Positions 18,795-28,303 are shown, counted from the first letter of the stretch. The stretch is DNA of 64,000 bases from Hahella sp. (GCA_028280065.1 JANQMN010000040.1:1-64000); one strand, 5' to 3'. Notes: generated by a model from the letters alone, not told the origin. Numbers and translations: made by a program.

Positions 18795-19832
18795 GTGACT
18801 ATCCAACAGCTTCTGGATATGGAATTACCGATCATTCAGGCGCCGATGGCGGGAGTGCAGGGGAGTGCGCTAGCGGTAGCCGTTTCTAGGGCCGGGGGGC
18901 TGGGTTCTCTGCCCTGTGCCATGCTCAGTCTTGACGCTATGCGTGACGAGTTGAATACTATCAAATCACAAACGAATAAACCTTTTAACGTTAATTTCTT
19001 CTGCCATACGCCGCCCACGCCAAATGCCGAACGTGAAGCGTCCTGGCGAACAACGCTTACACCCTACTATCAGGAGTATGGAGTTGACCCTGACGCCTTG
19101 CCTACCGGAGCAGGACGTTCGCCATTCAGTTTGGTGGCTGCTGAGGTTTTGGAGGAATTCAAACCCGCCGTGGTCAGTTTCCATTTTGGTTTGCCTTCGA
19201 CGGAATTGCTGGAACGGGTACGCGGATGGGGCGCTAAGATTTTGTCCTCTGCCACCACTGTTGAAGAAGCGCGTTGGCTCGAAGCCCGTGGAGTCGACAT
19301 CATTATTGCACAGGGTCTTGAAGCGGGCGGCCACCGCGGCATGTTCTTGACGGACGACCTGACAACCCAGTGCGGCACATTCGCACTGGTATCGCAAATT
19401 GTGCAAGCGGTAGACGTGCCGGTCGTTGCCGCCGGAGGAATCGCAGATAGGGCTGGTGTTTCGGCTGCAATGGCCTTGGGCGCAGCCGGAGTGCAGTTAG
19501 GAACGGCTTATTTGCTTTGCCCCGAAGCCACTACCAGTAAAGTCCACCGTGCCGCTTTACAAAGTAAGGCTGCCCATCATACGGCAGTCACTAACCTTTT
19601 CTCAGGACGGCCGGCGCGCGGTATTGTGAACCGCATTATAAAAGATCTTGGCCCCATCAATTCTGAAACACCGGAGTTCCCATTGGCTTCCGCAGCCATC
19701 GCTCCTCTGCGCGTTCAGGCGGAAAGTAAAGGCTCGGGTGATTTTTCGCCTCTATGGGCCGGGCAGAATGTCGGCGGATGCAAGGAAATATCGGCGGCTC
19801 AACTTACCCGTGAGCTGGCGGTTGGACTGTAG
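18795..19832 (+). CDS. Nitronate monooxygenase / 2-nitropropane dioxygenase family flavoprotein
   Basis: A TIM-barrel flavoenzyme of about 345 residues. It opens with 'LLDMELPIIQAPMAGVQGS', has 'PFNVNFFCH' and 'IIAQGLEAGGHRG' (the active-site His region), and the FMN phosphate-binding 'VVAAGGIADRAGVSAAMALGAAGVQLGTAYL'. These oxidise alkyl nitronates to carbonyl compounds and nitrite using FMN and oxygen. I prefer GTG 18795, which has CGGAG eight bases upstream; an in-frame GTG at 18786 would overlap that site. It stands alone and converges on the nucleotidyltransferase gene, with a two-way terminator between them. Function is known by family only. Confidence 0.88.
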   Translation: MTIQQLLDMELPIIQAPMAGVQGSALAVAVSRAGGLGSLPCAMLSLDAMRDELNTIKSQTNKPFNVNFFCHTPPTPNAEREASWRTTLTPYYQEYGVDPDALPTGAGRSPFSLVAAEVLEEFKPAVVSFHFGLPSTELLERVRGWGAKILSSATTVEEARWLEARGVDIIIAQGLEAGGHRGMFLTDDLTTQCGTFALVSQIVQAVDVPVVAAGGIADRAGVSAAMALGAAGVQLGTAYLLCPEATTSKVHRAALQSKAAHHTAVTNLFSGRPARGIVNRIIKDLGPINSETPEFPLASAAIAPLRVQAESKGSGDFSPLWAGQNVGGCKEISAAQLTRELAVGL

Positions 19833-19838
19833 GTAGAG

Positions 19839-19885
19839 AAGGGAAGCGGACCCAAATTATTTAGACTAACTTATCCGCTTTCCTT
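19839..19885. terminator. Bidirectional terminator-like hairpin
   Basis: AAGGGAAGCGGA (19839-19850) pairs with TCCGCTTTCCTT (19874-19885) with a single mismatch, giving a 12 bp stem and a 23 base loop. It sits precisely between two convergent genes, 7 bp after one stop and 10 bp before the other, so it can end transcription from both sides. Confidence 0.6.
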
Positions 19886-19894
19886 AGTGCTATA

Positions 19895-20590
19895 TCAATC
19901 AAGCCCGACAACTTCTTGCGTAGAAAGATAATGCTCCCAGTATTCAGGGTGTTCTTCCATAATTAAATTTTGCAATGCTGTAGGTTTTAATCGTTGGATA
20001 GGTTTACCGTCTGTACTGCTGCGGCCCGTCACTTTCAATTCCCGTAAGGGATAAACCGATAATTCCACAGGGAATTCTCGGGTTATCAGCAGATGTGTAT
20101 ACTCGCGAATCGCTGCACCACTTCGAATGATTACCTGTTTGGCTTCATACGGCCACTGTAAAAAATAAATCTTTTGAACAAGAGGCTCCAGACTGTCCGC
20201 GAAAACATGCAAATCTATGTCGCTTCCTCTTCTTGCTCTTCCTGTGCTAACGGACCCGATTAATCGAGGAAAGAAGGACTTTAGTTCGTCCATTACCTCC
20301 AAAGCGATAATCCGCATGGCGAATAATAACTGTGTCCGTTTGTCGCCTTCATAGAGATCTGCGAGTTTCGCTACTTCTAGGGAAATCTCTCCGTTGGAAG
20401 GAAGATGCTGAGGGCGGAAGCAGATCCTGCGCTTGCCACTTCGACCCAAAATGCGTTTCGCTGCCAACCGTTTGGCATCATGATATTGCTTCACTTCTTC
20501 CTCGTACATTAAGCGGGCAGCTTCCTTGGCCAATTCAGTGCGCATCTGAGTAAGTCTTCTCGATGAATTTTTCATGGTTTTGATAGGCAT
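19895..20590 (-). CDS. Pol-beta-like nucleotidyltransferase domain protein
   Basis: The 231-residue protein carries the nucleotidyltransferase signature 'GSVSTGRARRGSDIDLHVF' (about 111-129), that is G-S-x(3)-G-x(4)-G-S-D-x-D with both metal-binding aspartates. A plausible third acid is in 'FPVELSVYP' near 174. The first 60 residues are basic and helical ('RRLTQMRTELAKEAARLMYEEEV', 'KRLAAKRILGR') and could bind RNA or a partner. The gene follows the HD-domain gene by 46 bp on the same strand, so the two are probably one transcript. Separate NTase and HD proteins recall the two parts of CCA-adding enzymes, but this protein is too short and has no CCA-specific motifs. The substrate is unknown. 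Confidence 0.75.
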   Translation of the reverse strand: MPIKTMKNSSRRLTQMRTELAKEAARLMYEEEVKQYHDAKRLAAKRILGRSGKRRICFRPQHLPSNGEISLEVAKLADLYEGDKRTQLLFAMRIIALEVMDELKSFFPRLIGSVSTGRARRGSDIDLHVFADSLEPLVQKIYFLQWPYEAKQVIIRSGAAIREYTHLLITREFPVELSVYPLRELKVTGRSSTDGKPIQRLKPTALQNLIMEEHPEYWEHYLSTQEVVGLD

Positions 20591-20636
20591 TCTTTTGCCT
20601 GAATTTACTAAGTTGATAGAATGATTTAGGAACTGA

Positions 20637-21212
20637 CTAGCAAATGGATAGACTGGAATAATCCGTCGATTTCTGCATCGTTAGAAGAGCGCCATGTGAA
20701 AACAATATATCCATGGCAGATTCAACATCCATGACATCCACATGGGTGTGGCGACCACCCAAGTCCCACCGACGCAGCATTTCCAAATCAGCAAGTTTCG
20801 GGCTGCCTTTAAGTTTTGATTGCCTCCACTTTGGTTTTTTTAACAAATGCAGGTGGTGGTATATCAGCCATGTAATTCTTGGCGACAGAAGACCAGTCAA
20901 CATCTCTCCACCGATTACTTCGTGGTTTGCAGTATCAACGGCTTTGCCGACATCGTGAAACAACGCCGCCGCCCACAATTCTGGATCTGTGGTTTCTTTG
21001 ATGGCCAACTGAAAAACCTGCAGAGAATGGTACAAAGCGTCTCGTTCCGGGTGGAACTTTGGACTTTGAATCACACCGTCTAGGTCCAGGAGAAGAGACT
21101 GAAGGTATTGTTTTATTTGGTAAATCTCGTCGGATGAACGACTATTTGAATGCTTAGAGGAAGGAGTTTGGGTTAATGTTATTGCAAATTGCGTTCTGTA
21201 TCTTTTACTCAC
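20637..21212 (-). CDS. HD-domain phosphohydrolase
   Basis: The 191-residue protein contains 'DALYHSLQVFQLA' (first His), 'LWAAALFHDVGKAVDTANHE' (the HD pair) and 'LRRWDLGGR', consistent with the metal-binding His...HD...Asp pattern and the W-D-x-x-G-R tail of one HD subgroup. The first 30 residues are polar and Ser-rich with no signal peptide. HD proteins hydrolyse phosphoester bonds in nucleotides or nucleic acid ends. It is promoter-proximal to the nucleotidyltransferase (46 bp). Adding and removing groups on one substrate is an attractive idea for the pair, but that is inference. Confidence 0.75.
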   Translation of the reverse strand: MSKRYRTQFAITLTQTPSSKHSNSRSSDEIYQIKQYLQSLLLDLDGVIQSPKFHPERDALYHSLQVFQLAIKETTDPELWAAALFHDVGKAVDTANHEVIGGEMLTGLLSPRITWLIYHHLHLLKKPKWRQSKLKGSPKLADLEMLRRWDLGGRHTHVDVMDVESAMDILFSHGALLTMQKSTDYSSLSIC

Positions 21213-21469
21213 TTAAATACCGGTGAATGCCCGGCTGTCTGTTTAATTGCAGGGGGGAAGGCTAAAGAAAACTTTCTAAAATATCAAGCAATGAAAACTA
21301 TTTCGTTCTGCCAACAGACTGCTAAATACTTGAATTTGTGCTCTCTATACTCCTTTAGTATTTGCCAAATGGCCAGAATTTTCATCCTTTTCCTTTCACA
21401 CTGTAAGATATATCGCACACAAATTTGAGAAATGTACTCTTCTCTAACTCCAGGAACTCGCATGTCTGT

Positions 21470-22309
21470 ATGAAGATATTACTTTTACCTCTCATGTTAG
21501 CGCTCACTGCTTGTGGCTTGCAGCCTAGCGTACAACTCAATTGGCAATCAGATGTGCTGGCACACTATCGTGCCAGTACTGGCGCATTTCCTGTTGATAT
21601 GAAGGTTGATATCAACAAGTTACTTCAAGACCCTGAACTACTAGATTCCCAAATACAGCAGTTGCGTTCATTGCCTTTAGAGGTAGGAAAGTTACCTATT
21701 CAGGTACAGATTACCGGCAAATCAAAAAACGATATTGAAGTGAATATGACATTGGCTTCAATCAGCTATGACACTGAGCCCAAAGATGAAGTAGAGCGCT
21801 TACATAGAGAACAATTAGCAAAAAACGTCGGTAGTCCTCAATTGTATACGCGAGTTAACGAAAAGGGCCAAAACCGTCTTTTTTATCTCAAACCCTTTCA
21901 AAAAAATCTGGTGTCACTGCTGTTCGAATTTCCTGATGAAGACCAACAAGTTGGCGATTCCTGGACATTACCTGTCACCTTAACGTCGCTGAATACAGCA
22001 TTCATAGCAGACAATACTGAGCGAATTAACAAAATTTGGTTACGTTCAATAAAAGATGTAGACGGAGAAGGGCGGGTTGCAGAAATTGTTTACCTGCTTT
22101 CAGAAAAAGTGAAAGGTGAAATTCGCTACAAGGTAGATGAAAAAGGAGTTGAGCGATTTGATGTCGAGTCTACCTACTTTGCCGTAGGAGATTTTTTGCT
22201 CGACCAACACCGATGGAAGCGGTATACCGGGCGTCTGTTTAGTGATTTCGGCTTATATCAAAGCGTTTCGTTAATTGCCATGCATCCAAAGGAAGGAACT
22301 TTAAAATGA
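21470..22309 (+). CDS. Secreted lipoprotein, first of two tandem paralogs
   Basis: ATG 21470 gives MKILLLPLMLALTACGLQ, a clear lipoprotein signal with lipobox L-T-A-C (Cys15), so I reject the longer frame from 21425. The mature part is about 265 residues, beta-rich, and shares a scheme with the next gene: 'VQLNWQSDVLAHYR', 'DPELLDSQIQQLRSLPLEVGKL', 'FEFPDEDQQVGDSWTLPVTL'. Family not recognised. The stop overlaps the next start by 4 bp (ATGA), so translation is coupled. The pair probably forms an envelope complex, one part anchored by lipid and the other soluble. Confidence 0.7.
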   Translation: MKILLLPLMLALTACGLQPSVQLNWQSDVLAHYRASTGAFPVDMKVDINKLLQDPELLDSQIQQLRSLPLEVGKLPIQVQITGKSKNDIEVNMTLASISYDTEPKDEVERLHREQLAKNVGSPQLYTRVNEKGQNRLFYLKPFQKNLVSLLFEFPDEDQQVGDSWTLPVTLTSLNTAFIADNTERINKIWLRSIKDVDGEGRVAEIVYLLSEKVKGEIRYKVDEKGVERFDVESTYFAVGDFLLDQHRWKRYTGRLFSDFGLYQSVSLIAMHPKEGTLK

Positions 22310-23163
22310 GGATGCTATGGATATTCTCTCTATACTTTGCTTTTTCTGTTCAGGTTGTTAGCGCTGTGGAGTTACGCTGGAACCCGGACACTGTTAGAGG
22401 CATTCATTATCGAACAGTTTTAGAACTTCCAATTACTGATGATGTTGCTGTTTTAGATTTCAATTTGTTGACTAACGACCCCGATCTTCTTGCTCATGAG
22501 ATAGATAAGATCCGGGAAATGCCAATAAACATTGAACAGTTGCACGTCAGGGCAACGTTGACCCCCAATATAAACAATGATGTTTTACGCGTTGAAATGG
22601 TAGGCATTCCTATGGCATTTGAAGGGGAACCTAAGAATGCAGAAGAACAAGAATTTCGTCATAGGGTTGGCGCTTTTGCCGGCACAATCCAAATGCATAT
22701 CGACATGGATCTTTCGGGTAATAGTCATGAGCTAAGCTTTTATCGAAGTCAAAGGGAGCGCAATGCAACCACCATGCTACTCTATTTACCTCAAAAGAAG
22801 GTGGAAGTCGGTGATCGTTGGTCAATCCCAGTTCAGCTGCTTACATTGGGGTCAGGATTAATTGCAAATAATGCTTCACAGCATAATCAAGCGTGGCTAA
22901 AGAATATTAAGCAAACGCAGCTTGGGTCCATAGCAGAAGTTGAGTTTTTGTTGGTCGAGCATGCCGAAGGTTATGCGGAGCGTATCTCAGGCGATGTTGA
23001 GGATCGACTTCCTTTTTCTATTAGTTTTGCCTATGTGGGATTTGGCGAATTCAATATTGAAAAGGGCTACTGGCAGCGGATTATCGGACATTTTTCAGCG
23101 CTAGGTACCGGCAGTGCGAATATAAGAAAGAAGCTTTTATATGCGTTAGTATTGGAAGATTAG
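22306..23163 (+). CDS. Periplasmic protein, second tandem paralog
   Basis: The 285-residue protein has an ordinary signal peptide (MRMLWIFSLYFAFSVQVVSA) with no lipobox, in contrast to its lipoprotein neighbour. Alignable blocks with that neighbour are 'VELRWNPDTVRGIHYR', 'NDPDLLAHEIDKIREMPINIEQL', 'EPKNAEEQEF', 'KVEVGDRWSIPVQLLTLGSGLIANN' and 'GFGEFNIEKGYWQRIIG', so the two arose by duplication. No catalytic motif is visible. It overlaps the upstream gene in ATGA and is followed by a hairpin at 23181-23240. Confidence 0.7.
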   Translation: MRMLWIFSLYFAFSVQVVSAVELRWNPDTVRGIHYRTVLELPITDDVAVLDFNLLTNDPDLLAHEIDKIREMPINIEQLHVRATLTPNINNDVLRVEMVGIPMAFEGEPKNAEEQEFRHRVGAFAGTIQMHIDMDLSGNSHELSFYRSQRERNATTMLLYLPQKKVEVGDRWSIPVQLLTLGSGLIANNASQHNQAWLKNIKQTQLGSIAEVEFLLVEHAEGYAERISGDVEDRLPFSISFAYVGFGEFNIEKGYWQRIIGHFSALGTGSANIRKKLLYALVLED

Positions 23164-23180
23164 TTGTCTTCATTAAGTCT

Positions 23181-23240
23181 AATCAGGTAACCGCAACTTC
23201 AAAAGCCTCCGATCAACGCATGTTGCCATATCACCTGATT
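23181..23240. repeat. Two-step inverted repeat after the paralog pair
   Basis: AATCAGGT (23181-23188) pairs with ACCTGATT (23233-23240), and inside it GCAAC (23193-23197) pairs with GTTGC (23222-23226). It starts 17 bp after the stop codon, where a terminator would be expected, but no T-run follows. The remaining 200 bp to 23439 show no gene. Confidence 0.45.
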
Positions 23241-23439
23241 CTTGCCGGTCAGGAAACTGCTTAAGACAACGTGGCTAGGCAAGAGCATTCTTGTTTTGAA
23301 ATCCATAATAGCTTCTTTGCCAGAAATCGGTATGCTCTTCAGCTTCGATGTATACCTGCTTGGAAGTGCACTGGTAATTTGAAGGGGGATTTGTCCAACT
23401 GCCTTCTTCCACTACTAACTTCAAGTCTTCCTGCATTCT

Positions 23440-24462
23440 TTAGGGCTGGCTACCCGGCGGTGGTTCGGGGCTTTTCGGCGAGCTTTCGCCTGTGCTAGCA
23501 GGACGGGTGGTGGACATATGTTCTCTGACATAACTTTCTGCTTTTTCACGCATTTCCTTAAATTTGTCGGAAGCCATGGAAAGTTTTTCTTCCCATTCGG
23601 GGTTAGGTTCCTGTCCTTCGATCGTTTTAAAATAAACCTGCATCATGGCAGTAATTGCCAATGGTTCCAGCAGTGCCGCTTTCACGCTCCAGGCAAAAAC
23701 GAGGGCAATAATAAAGCTCCATCCGCCGACCGAACCCGGGAACATGCTCATTAGCAAGCCGATTGGGGCGAGGAATACCAGAAAAACCAGAAAGGCTACG
23801 AGATACATAAATAGCATCAGGAAAAAAGCGTTCTTCAGCATTACCTTGTAGTTTTGGGCATACAAAATGAGCGCATCCTTGCTGGATTGCCAGGGATTTT
23901 CGCTGTCGGTTTTTATGTTGTACGCCAGAATGACTTCGTCCACATAGGTCAATGACATATTTAGAACACTGTTAACGAATCTTACCAGACCATCGAGATT
24001 TGGAATGGGCAGCCAATTCGTCAGCCTCATGATAATCCTGTTAATGGCTTTCAGGATGCCTTTGATCAGTTGGTCAACGCCGAAAAGTATGGAGCTTTCC
24101 TTAAACCTTTCCTTGACCACCTTTTGCGCGTGTTCCAGCTGGCCGCGGCCCTCGGGAAGCGCTTTGCCATCCATCGCTTCGACAAGCACGGAAATATGGC
24201 CGGCTTTCACCAGGTAAAGCAGGTATTCCCGAGCCCAGTACAAAACGCCGCTAACGCCGGCAAAACCAAACAATGCGCCATAAAAAGCGCCGCCTCCCGG
24301 ATTGTCCCCGAATGCAGTCACGCCATAACCGACAGCGCCGCCAATGGTAGTTGCAATGATATAGGCAAGGGTTATTCCGAAGTAAATAAGCATTCGAAAG
24401 ACTATGAAAGGTGAGGTCTTTAGCATAAGGCCGAGCGCTTGAGAGAGGTTAAAATCCCACAT
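23440..24462 (-). CDS. Multi-pass membrane protein of unknown function
   Basis: The 340-residue protein has hydrophobic segments at about 20-50 (with Gly-rich 'IGGAVGYGVTAFG'), 55-80 and, after a long soluble middle, at about 210-235 and 240-275. The C-terminal 65 residues are charged and then proline/serine-rich ('SSPKSPEPPPGSQP'), a cytoplasmic or exposed tail. The middle contains amphipathic helices ('GVDQLIKGILKAINRIIMRL'). I do not recognise a transporter or enzyme signature. It converges with the secreted paralog pair and stands alone. Confidence 0.65.
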   Translation of the reverse strand: MWDFNLSQALGLMLKTSPFIVFRMLIYFGITLAYIIATTIGGAVGYGVTAFGDNPGGGAFYGALFGFAGVSGVLYWAREYLLYLVKAGHISVLVEAMDGKALPEGRGQLEHAQKVVKERFKESSILFGVDQLIKGILKAINRIIMRLTNWLPIPNLDGLVRFVNSVLNMSLTYVDEVILAYNIKTDSENPWQSSKDALILYAQNYKVMLKNAFFLMLFMYLVAFLVFLVFLAPIGLLMSMFPGSVGGWSFIIALVFAWSVKAALLEPLAITAMMQVYFKTIEGQEPNPEWEEKLSMASDKFKEMREKAESYVREHMSTTRPASTGESSPKSPEPPPGSQP

Positions 24463-24826
24463 GAGTTACTCCTTTTTGTGTTTGCCAAAACTCTTAAGGT
24501 GTGGTGAAAACTACTAGAGAAACCGGGACTGCGACTGGCTTGCTCCGAATGAGAGCCATTGTGAGTATAAACCCAATTTCTTCCTAACGCGAAAAGTAGG
24601 TTCGATAGGATTGATTGAATGTTCCAAGGCCCTGTATGGTGAGTTTTTGATTGGACAGGGACCGAAAATAATTGATATGTTCCTCCAGAATCCGTTCACG
24701 TAAGAATCGGGTCGTCATGCATTGAAAAGTGGCGATAGGGGTTTTAGCTAGGTATTGGATCAGGATATGGCCAGTCAGAGGGAAAAACAACTGACCGGCG
24801 TATAGGTTAGACCTTACGGTCAATAC
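24463..24826. other. 364 bp without a supported gene
   Basis: Between the membrane-protein gene and the PstS-like gene. A 79-codon frame on the minus strand (24823-24584) starts with TTG without a ribosome site and shows no domain; I do not call it. No strong hairpin was noticed. Confidence 0.4.
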
Positions 24827-25249
24827 CTAGTAGGTGGCCAAGACTTTAACACCGGCGGTGACGGCGCCGGGACTGACATAGCCGATGATGTTTGGATTGT
24901 CCGCCACCAACTTGATAACGTCAGCTTCGCTGCCGACGTCTTTCGGCGGCTGGCCCTTACCGGTAAAAATCAATTTCGACCAGTATGACTTTAATTGGCT
25001 CTCCGACTTGTTGAGTACCTTATCATTGAATTCTTCCCGGATTGGATCGCCCTGTTCCAGATTTATCGGTACGATCTTTTGACCGCTCGGAAGCGACTTG
25101 GCCTTACCTAGAAAAACTTTGCTAATGACATCGGAAGCCCCGTTATCGGGTACGGATGGATGAACCACTACCGCAATGTCGGCGCTAACGGTAAGCGACG
25201 CAAAAAGAAGGGCCAGGGTCATTAGATTCTTATTGAGTATACTTTTCAT
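24827..25249 (-). CDS. Small PstS-like periplasmic phosphate-binding-type protein
   Basis: A 140-residue secreted protein, with signal peptide ending near 'LTVSA-DIAV'. The mature part resembles one lobe of PstS-type binding proteins: 'VVVHPSVPDNGASDVISKVFLGKAKSLPSGQKIVPI', 'FNDKVLNKSESQLKSYWSKLIFTGKG', 'PNIIGYVSPG'. Full PstS is near 300 residues, so this belongs to the short class often encoded beside porins. It follows the porin by 12 bp on the same strand. No phosphate permease is present, so a sensing or capture role is more likely than classical uptake. Confidence 0.8.
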   Translation of the reverse strand: MKSILNKNLMTLALLFASLTVSADIAVVVHPSVPDNGASDVISKVFLGKAKSLPSGQKIVPINLEQGDPIREEFNDKVLNKSESQLKSYWSKLIFTGKGQPPKDVGSEADVIKLVADNPNIIGYVSPGAVTAGVKVLATY

Positions 25250-25261
25250 TCTGAGCCCCCT

Positions 25262-26434
25262 TTAGAAGACAAAGTCTATGCCGACAGAAAATACGTTCAA
25301 CGATTCCTTGTCATCTTCATTGCCGAAACCGGACGTTATGTCCACGATGTCGTCGTAGGCATTGTATTCCATTTTAAATGAAGCGGTGGGGTGAAAATCG
25401 TAGCGCAAACCGAGGGTGATACCGCTGTATTCGAACCGTTGGCCATCGAACGCGGCCTGGACGGTCGGCCGAAAAGGCGCTGGGAAAGCATTGGCAGTAC
25501 TGGTGTTTCTATCGTTCTCGGTATGTTCGTACATCAGGTAGGGCAACATGTCGTTAATCCGATACCCCACCATGAAATACCAGTTTTTAGAAGTTAGGGT
25601 CAACGAATCGTCAACTTCTACCGTGGAATACTCGGTATTTATCAGCAAGTCGTTCCAATCGACGGTAACACCCAGTCCCAGAAACGTACCAGTATCGTCC
25701 TCAATGCGCAGTTTATCGGTGGCGCTGGTGGGTGCACCCGCGGCTTCAAGTCCATCGGCTGCCGTTTCCAAACTTCCGAGTGGGATATCCACTTTGGTGT
25801 AAAGGTAGGCCGTATAGAGCGTTAAAAAGTCTTTGGAAAACTGGATGTTGAAGCCATAAGTCGGGCTAAGTTCGCCGTCGGTCGGTTCCGTTGAGTCAAA
25901 AAAATTGTCGTCGACATTGCCGGCAACCAGATTTGCATTGATATCAACCCCCCCCAAACTCGTGGTATGCAGAAGGCTGATTCCGTCATAAGTCGAGAAT
26001 TGCAGGCTATACATCGACTTCGGCGGTCGAATAAAGGGGTAGGCAAAACCGACGTCTAAAAAGTCACTATAACGATAGAAGGGGGCACGTAGCCGGCCCG
26101 CCCGGATGGTGGTACTGTCGGTAAGCTCATAGCTTAGATAGGCCCATTCAAATTTCGGATCGAAGCTTTCAGAGCCTCTACCAATAACTTGGACGGTTGC
26201 GGAAAGCCCTTCCGTCATATCGGCTATTATTTGAACGGCCAGCTTACTTTCTTCCGTAAAATTTATTTCGTCGTCGTAGGGCACATTTCTGAACGTGTTT
26301 TCTTCCGAAATCCCGGCAACCACTGAGCCGAATCCGTTGATGGAAAGATTATCGACAATCGCTGCCGGCGTTAAACCGGATAAGGCCATTCCGATGGCTA
26401 CTGTCACTCCCAGACTTATCATCTTATTGTTCAT
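25262..26434 (-). CDS. Outer-membrane beta-barrel porin
   Basis: The 390-residue protein has a signal peptide (MNNKMISLGVTVAIGMALSG...), alternating hydrophobic strands throughout ('LAVQIIADM', 'TTIRAGRLRAPFYRYSDF', 'FEYSGITLGLRYDF') and a terminal phenylalanine in 'VGIDFVF', the signal for BAM-dependent barrel insertion. The 'GRLRAPFYRYSDFLDVGFAYPFIRPP' block is typical of porins found with short PstS-like proteins. It is the first gene of a two-gene operon and is divergent from a chemoreceptor across 249 bp. The solute is presumably an anion, inferred from the partner. Confidence 0.85.
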   Translation of the reverse strand: MNNKMISLGVTVAIGMALSGLTPAAIVDNLSINGFGSVVAGISEENTFRNVPYDDEINFTEESKLAVQIIADMTEGLSATVQVIGRGSESFDPKFEWAYLSYELTDSTTIRAGRLRAPFYRYSDFLDVGFAYPFIRPPKSMYSLQFSTYDGISLLHTTSLGGVDINANLVAGNVDDNFFDSTEPTDGELSPTYGFNIQFSKDFLTLYTAYLYTKVDIPLGSLETAADGLEAAGAPTSATDKLRIEDDTGTFLGLGVTVDWNDLLINTEYSTVEVDDSLTLTSKNWYFMVGYRINDMLPYLMYEHTENDRNTSTANAFPAPFRPTVQAAFDGQRFEYSGITLGLRYDFHPTASFKMEYNAYDDIVDITSGFGNEDDKESLNVFSVGIDFVF

Positions 26435-26683
26435 TCAAGCCCCCAGTAGTGGTTGTTTTGCATGCACTAACCAAAGACGACGCCCCATGGTTTGTCAAAT
26501 GGCTCGTTAGTAATCCACCCCAGTTTCTTCGTCTGAATTGATTTAGGAGAATTGTTGTTTCATACGGACCATATCTTTGGACTTTCGTTGCGCTGATTAT
26601 CATTTGGACATAGTCGGGTTTCCTGACTACCTTTAATAACAATCTTTTATTTAAAAAAGCTAATGTTCTGGTGCGGGTGAATT

Positions 26684-28303
26684 ATGGACTGGTTTAGAAA
26701 CCTAAAAGTCTTTTATAAAATCGTGCTCATTCTAGTTGTCTACGCCATTTCATTTGTCATTACCACCTACCTGGGAACCAAATCTTATTTTGAGAATCAG
26801 CAATACCTGGGGGATTTGGAGAATAAAATTTATGACTCGGTATTGCTCGGTACGGAGAATGTATCCCTACTAAAACGCAGTGATGAAATGTTTACCCAGG
26901 CGGTAAGTTTTTCCGAGGAAGACTTAATCGATCAAGGCACGAATGTGGCGAACCGATTGATCGAAAACGTTGAAAAGCTGCTAACCCTAGACAAAGTCCG
27001 GGCGGATGATCTCAATCAGATAAAAACCAATGTCGGCCAATATCTCAACATTTCCAGAAATCTGGTGAATGCGATGATGAATGATGACGCAGACTTTGGT
27101 GCGCTGTCTAACGATATCCAAAGGAAAGCCGAACTGTTCGAAACGACCAACAAACTTCTGGCCGATTATAAAAGCGATATTAATCAAACTTTTCGCGAAA
27201 CCATCGGTGCTGCCTTACAAAGCAGTGAGCAATCACTGTATGACCGGCTGCTGATTAGCTTTATCGCCTTCGTTATCCTGGGATTGACGGTATTCTACGT
27301 CGGGAAATCGATCAGCAATACTACCAACCAGGTGCGACGTACGTTAAAGGAGCTGGCAGTCGGTTCCGGTAATTTAAGTACGAGAATACAAGTTGTGGGC
27401 CAGGATGAGTTGGGGCGAATGGCTTTCAACTTCAACAATTTTATGGACAAGCTGACCGGCATCGTTCAGAGCGTAATGAGTGTTTCCTCGCCCTTGATGG
27501 AAGCTGCCAACGACCTGGATAGCAATAATAAGACGGTTCGCCAGGTATCCGAAGATTTAATGTTCAAGGCCAAGGAAGCCAAACAGGCGATGGACGAAAT
27601 CACCCAATCGATATCTGAAATCAGCACCTCCGCGACAGACGCCAGTGCCGCTATCCAAGCGACGGAAGAGCGGGCGAATCAGGGTCTGAAGATCGTTAAT
27701 TCGACCATTCAAAACTCTAAAAGTTTAAACAGCCAGATTATTAGCGCTTCGGAAATGGTGGAAAAACTGGCAAGCGATACCGAAAAGGTGGCAAATATCC
27801 TCGACGTGATTTCCTCTATTGCCGAGCAGACCAATCTGCTTGCCCTCAACGCGGCGATCGAAGCCGCGAGAGCCGGCGAGCAGGGGAGGGGGTTTGCTGT
27901 TGTCGCCGATGAGGTGCGGGCACTGGCATCGAAAACAGGCGACGCCACGACTGAAATTCGTGAAGTGCTCAGCCTTCTGGAGCAAGCGGCTTCTTCGACG
28001 GTGCAGGCCATGGCGTCGGCGAAAGGCCAGTCGGAACAGAACGAAAAAAGCGCGGTGGAAACCGGCGATTATCTGCAACAGATCCGCAGTCAGATCGAGA
28101 ATGTCAACACCATGAACATGACCATCGCGACGGCGGTTGAAGAGCAGACCATGGTGGTGGCCAACGTCAGCGATATCATTACCACCATGCACGATGCGGT
28201 GGAGTCCACGGAAGAATCTCTGGGCGAAATGGGAATGTTGGCGGATAAGCTCCTGAAAGCTTCGGATGCCCTGAAAGGATCTACGTCCCAGTTCCAGCTT
28301 TGA
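26684..28303 (+). CDS. Methyl-accepting chemotaxis protein
   Basis: In 539 residues: membrane helix at about 10-30, a periplasmic four-helix-type sensor to about 185, second helix near 188-207, HAMP (to about 265) and the cytoplasmic coiled-coil with the signalling tip '[35 protein letters not shown]'. The C-terminus lacks a CheR/CheB pentapeptide. It is divergent from the porin and PstS-like genes, so the three may serve attraction to, and capture of, the same solute. No che genes are in the window, so it must plug into a system encoded elsewhere. Confidence 0.92.
   Translation: MDWFRNLKVFYKIVLILVVYAISFVITTYLGTKSYFENQQYLGDLENKIYDSVLLGTENVSLLKRSDEMFTQAVSFSEEDLIDQGTNVANRLIENVEKLLTLDKVRADDLNQIKTNVGQYLNISRNLVNAMMNDDADFGALSNDIQRKAELFETTNKLLADYKSDINQTFRETIGAALQSSEQSLYDRLLISFIAFVILGLTVFYVGKSISNTTNQVRRTLKELAVGSGNLSTRIQVVGQDELGRMAFNFNNFMDKLTGIVQSVMSVSSPLMEAANDLDSNNKTVRQVSEDLMFKAKEAKQAMDEITQSISEISTSATDASAAIQATEERANQGLKIVNSTIQNSKSLNSQIISASEMVEKLASDTEKVANILDVISSIAEQTNLLALNAAIEAARAGEQGRGFAVVADEVRALASKTGDATTEIREVLSLLEQAASSTVQAMASAKGQSEQNEKSAVETGDYLQQIRSQIENVNTMNMTIATAVEEQTMVVANVSDIITTMHDAVESTEESLGEMGMLADKLLKASDALKGSTSQFQL

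Noticed and set aside
18966-19406. Several 100-146 codon ORFs over the nitronate monooxygenase gene
   Set aside because: Shadows of a well-conserved flavoprotein frame.
23271-23498. 75-codon plus-strand ORF after the secreted paralogs
   Set aside because: No start signal or protein feature, and it runs antisense into the membrane-protein gene.
24584-24823. 79-codon minus-strand ORF after the PstS-like gene
   Set aside because: TTG start with no ribosome site and no recognisable protein feature. It could be a remnant, but I cannot support it.
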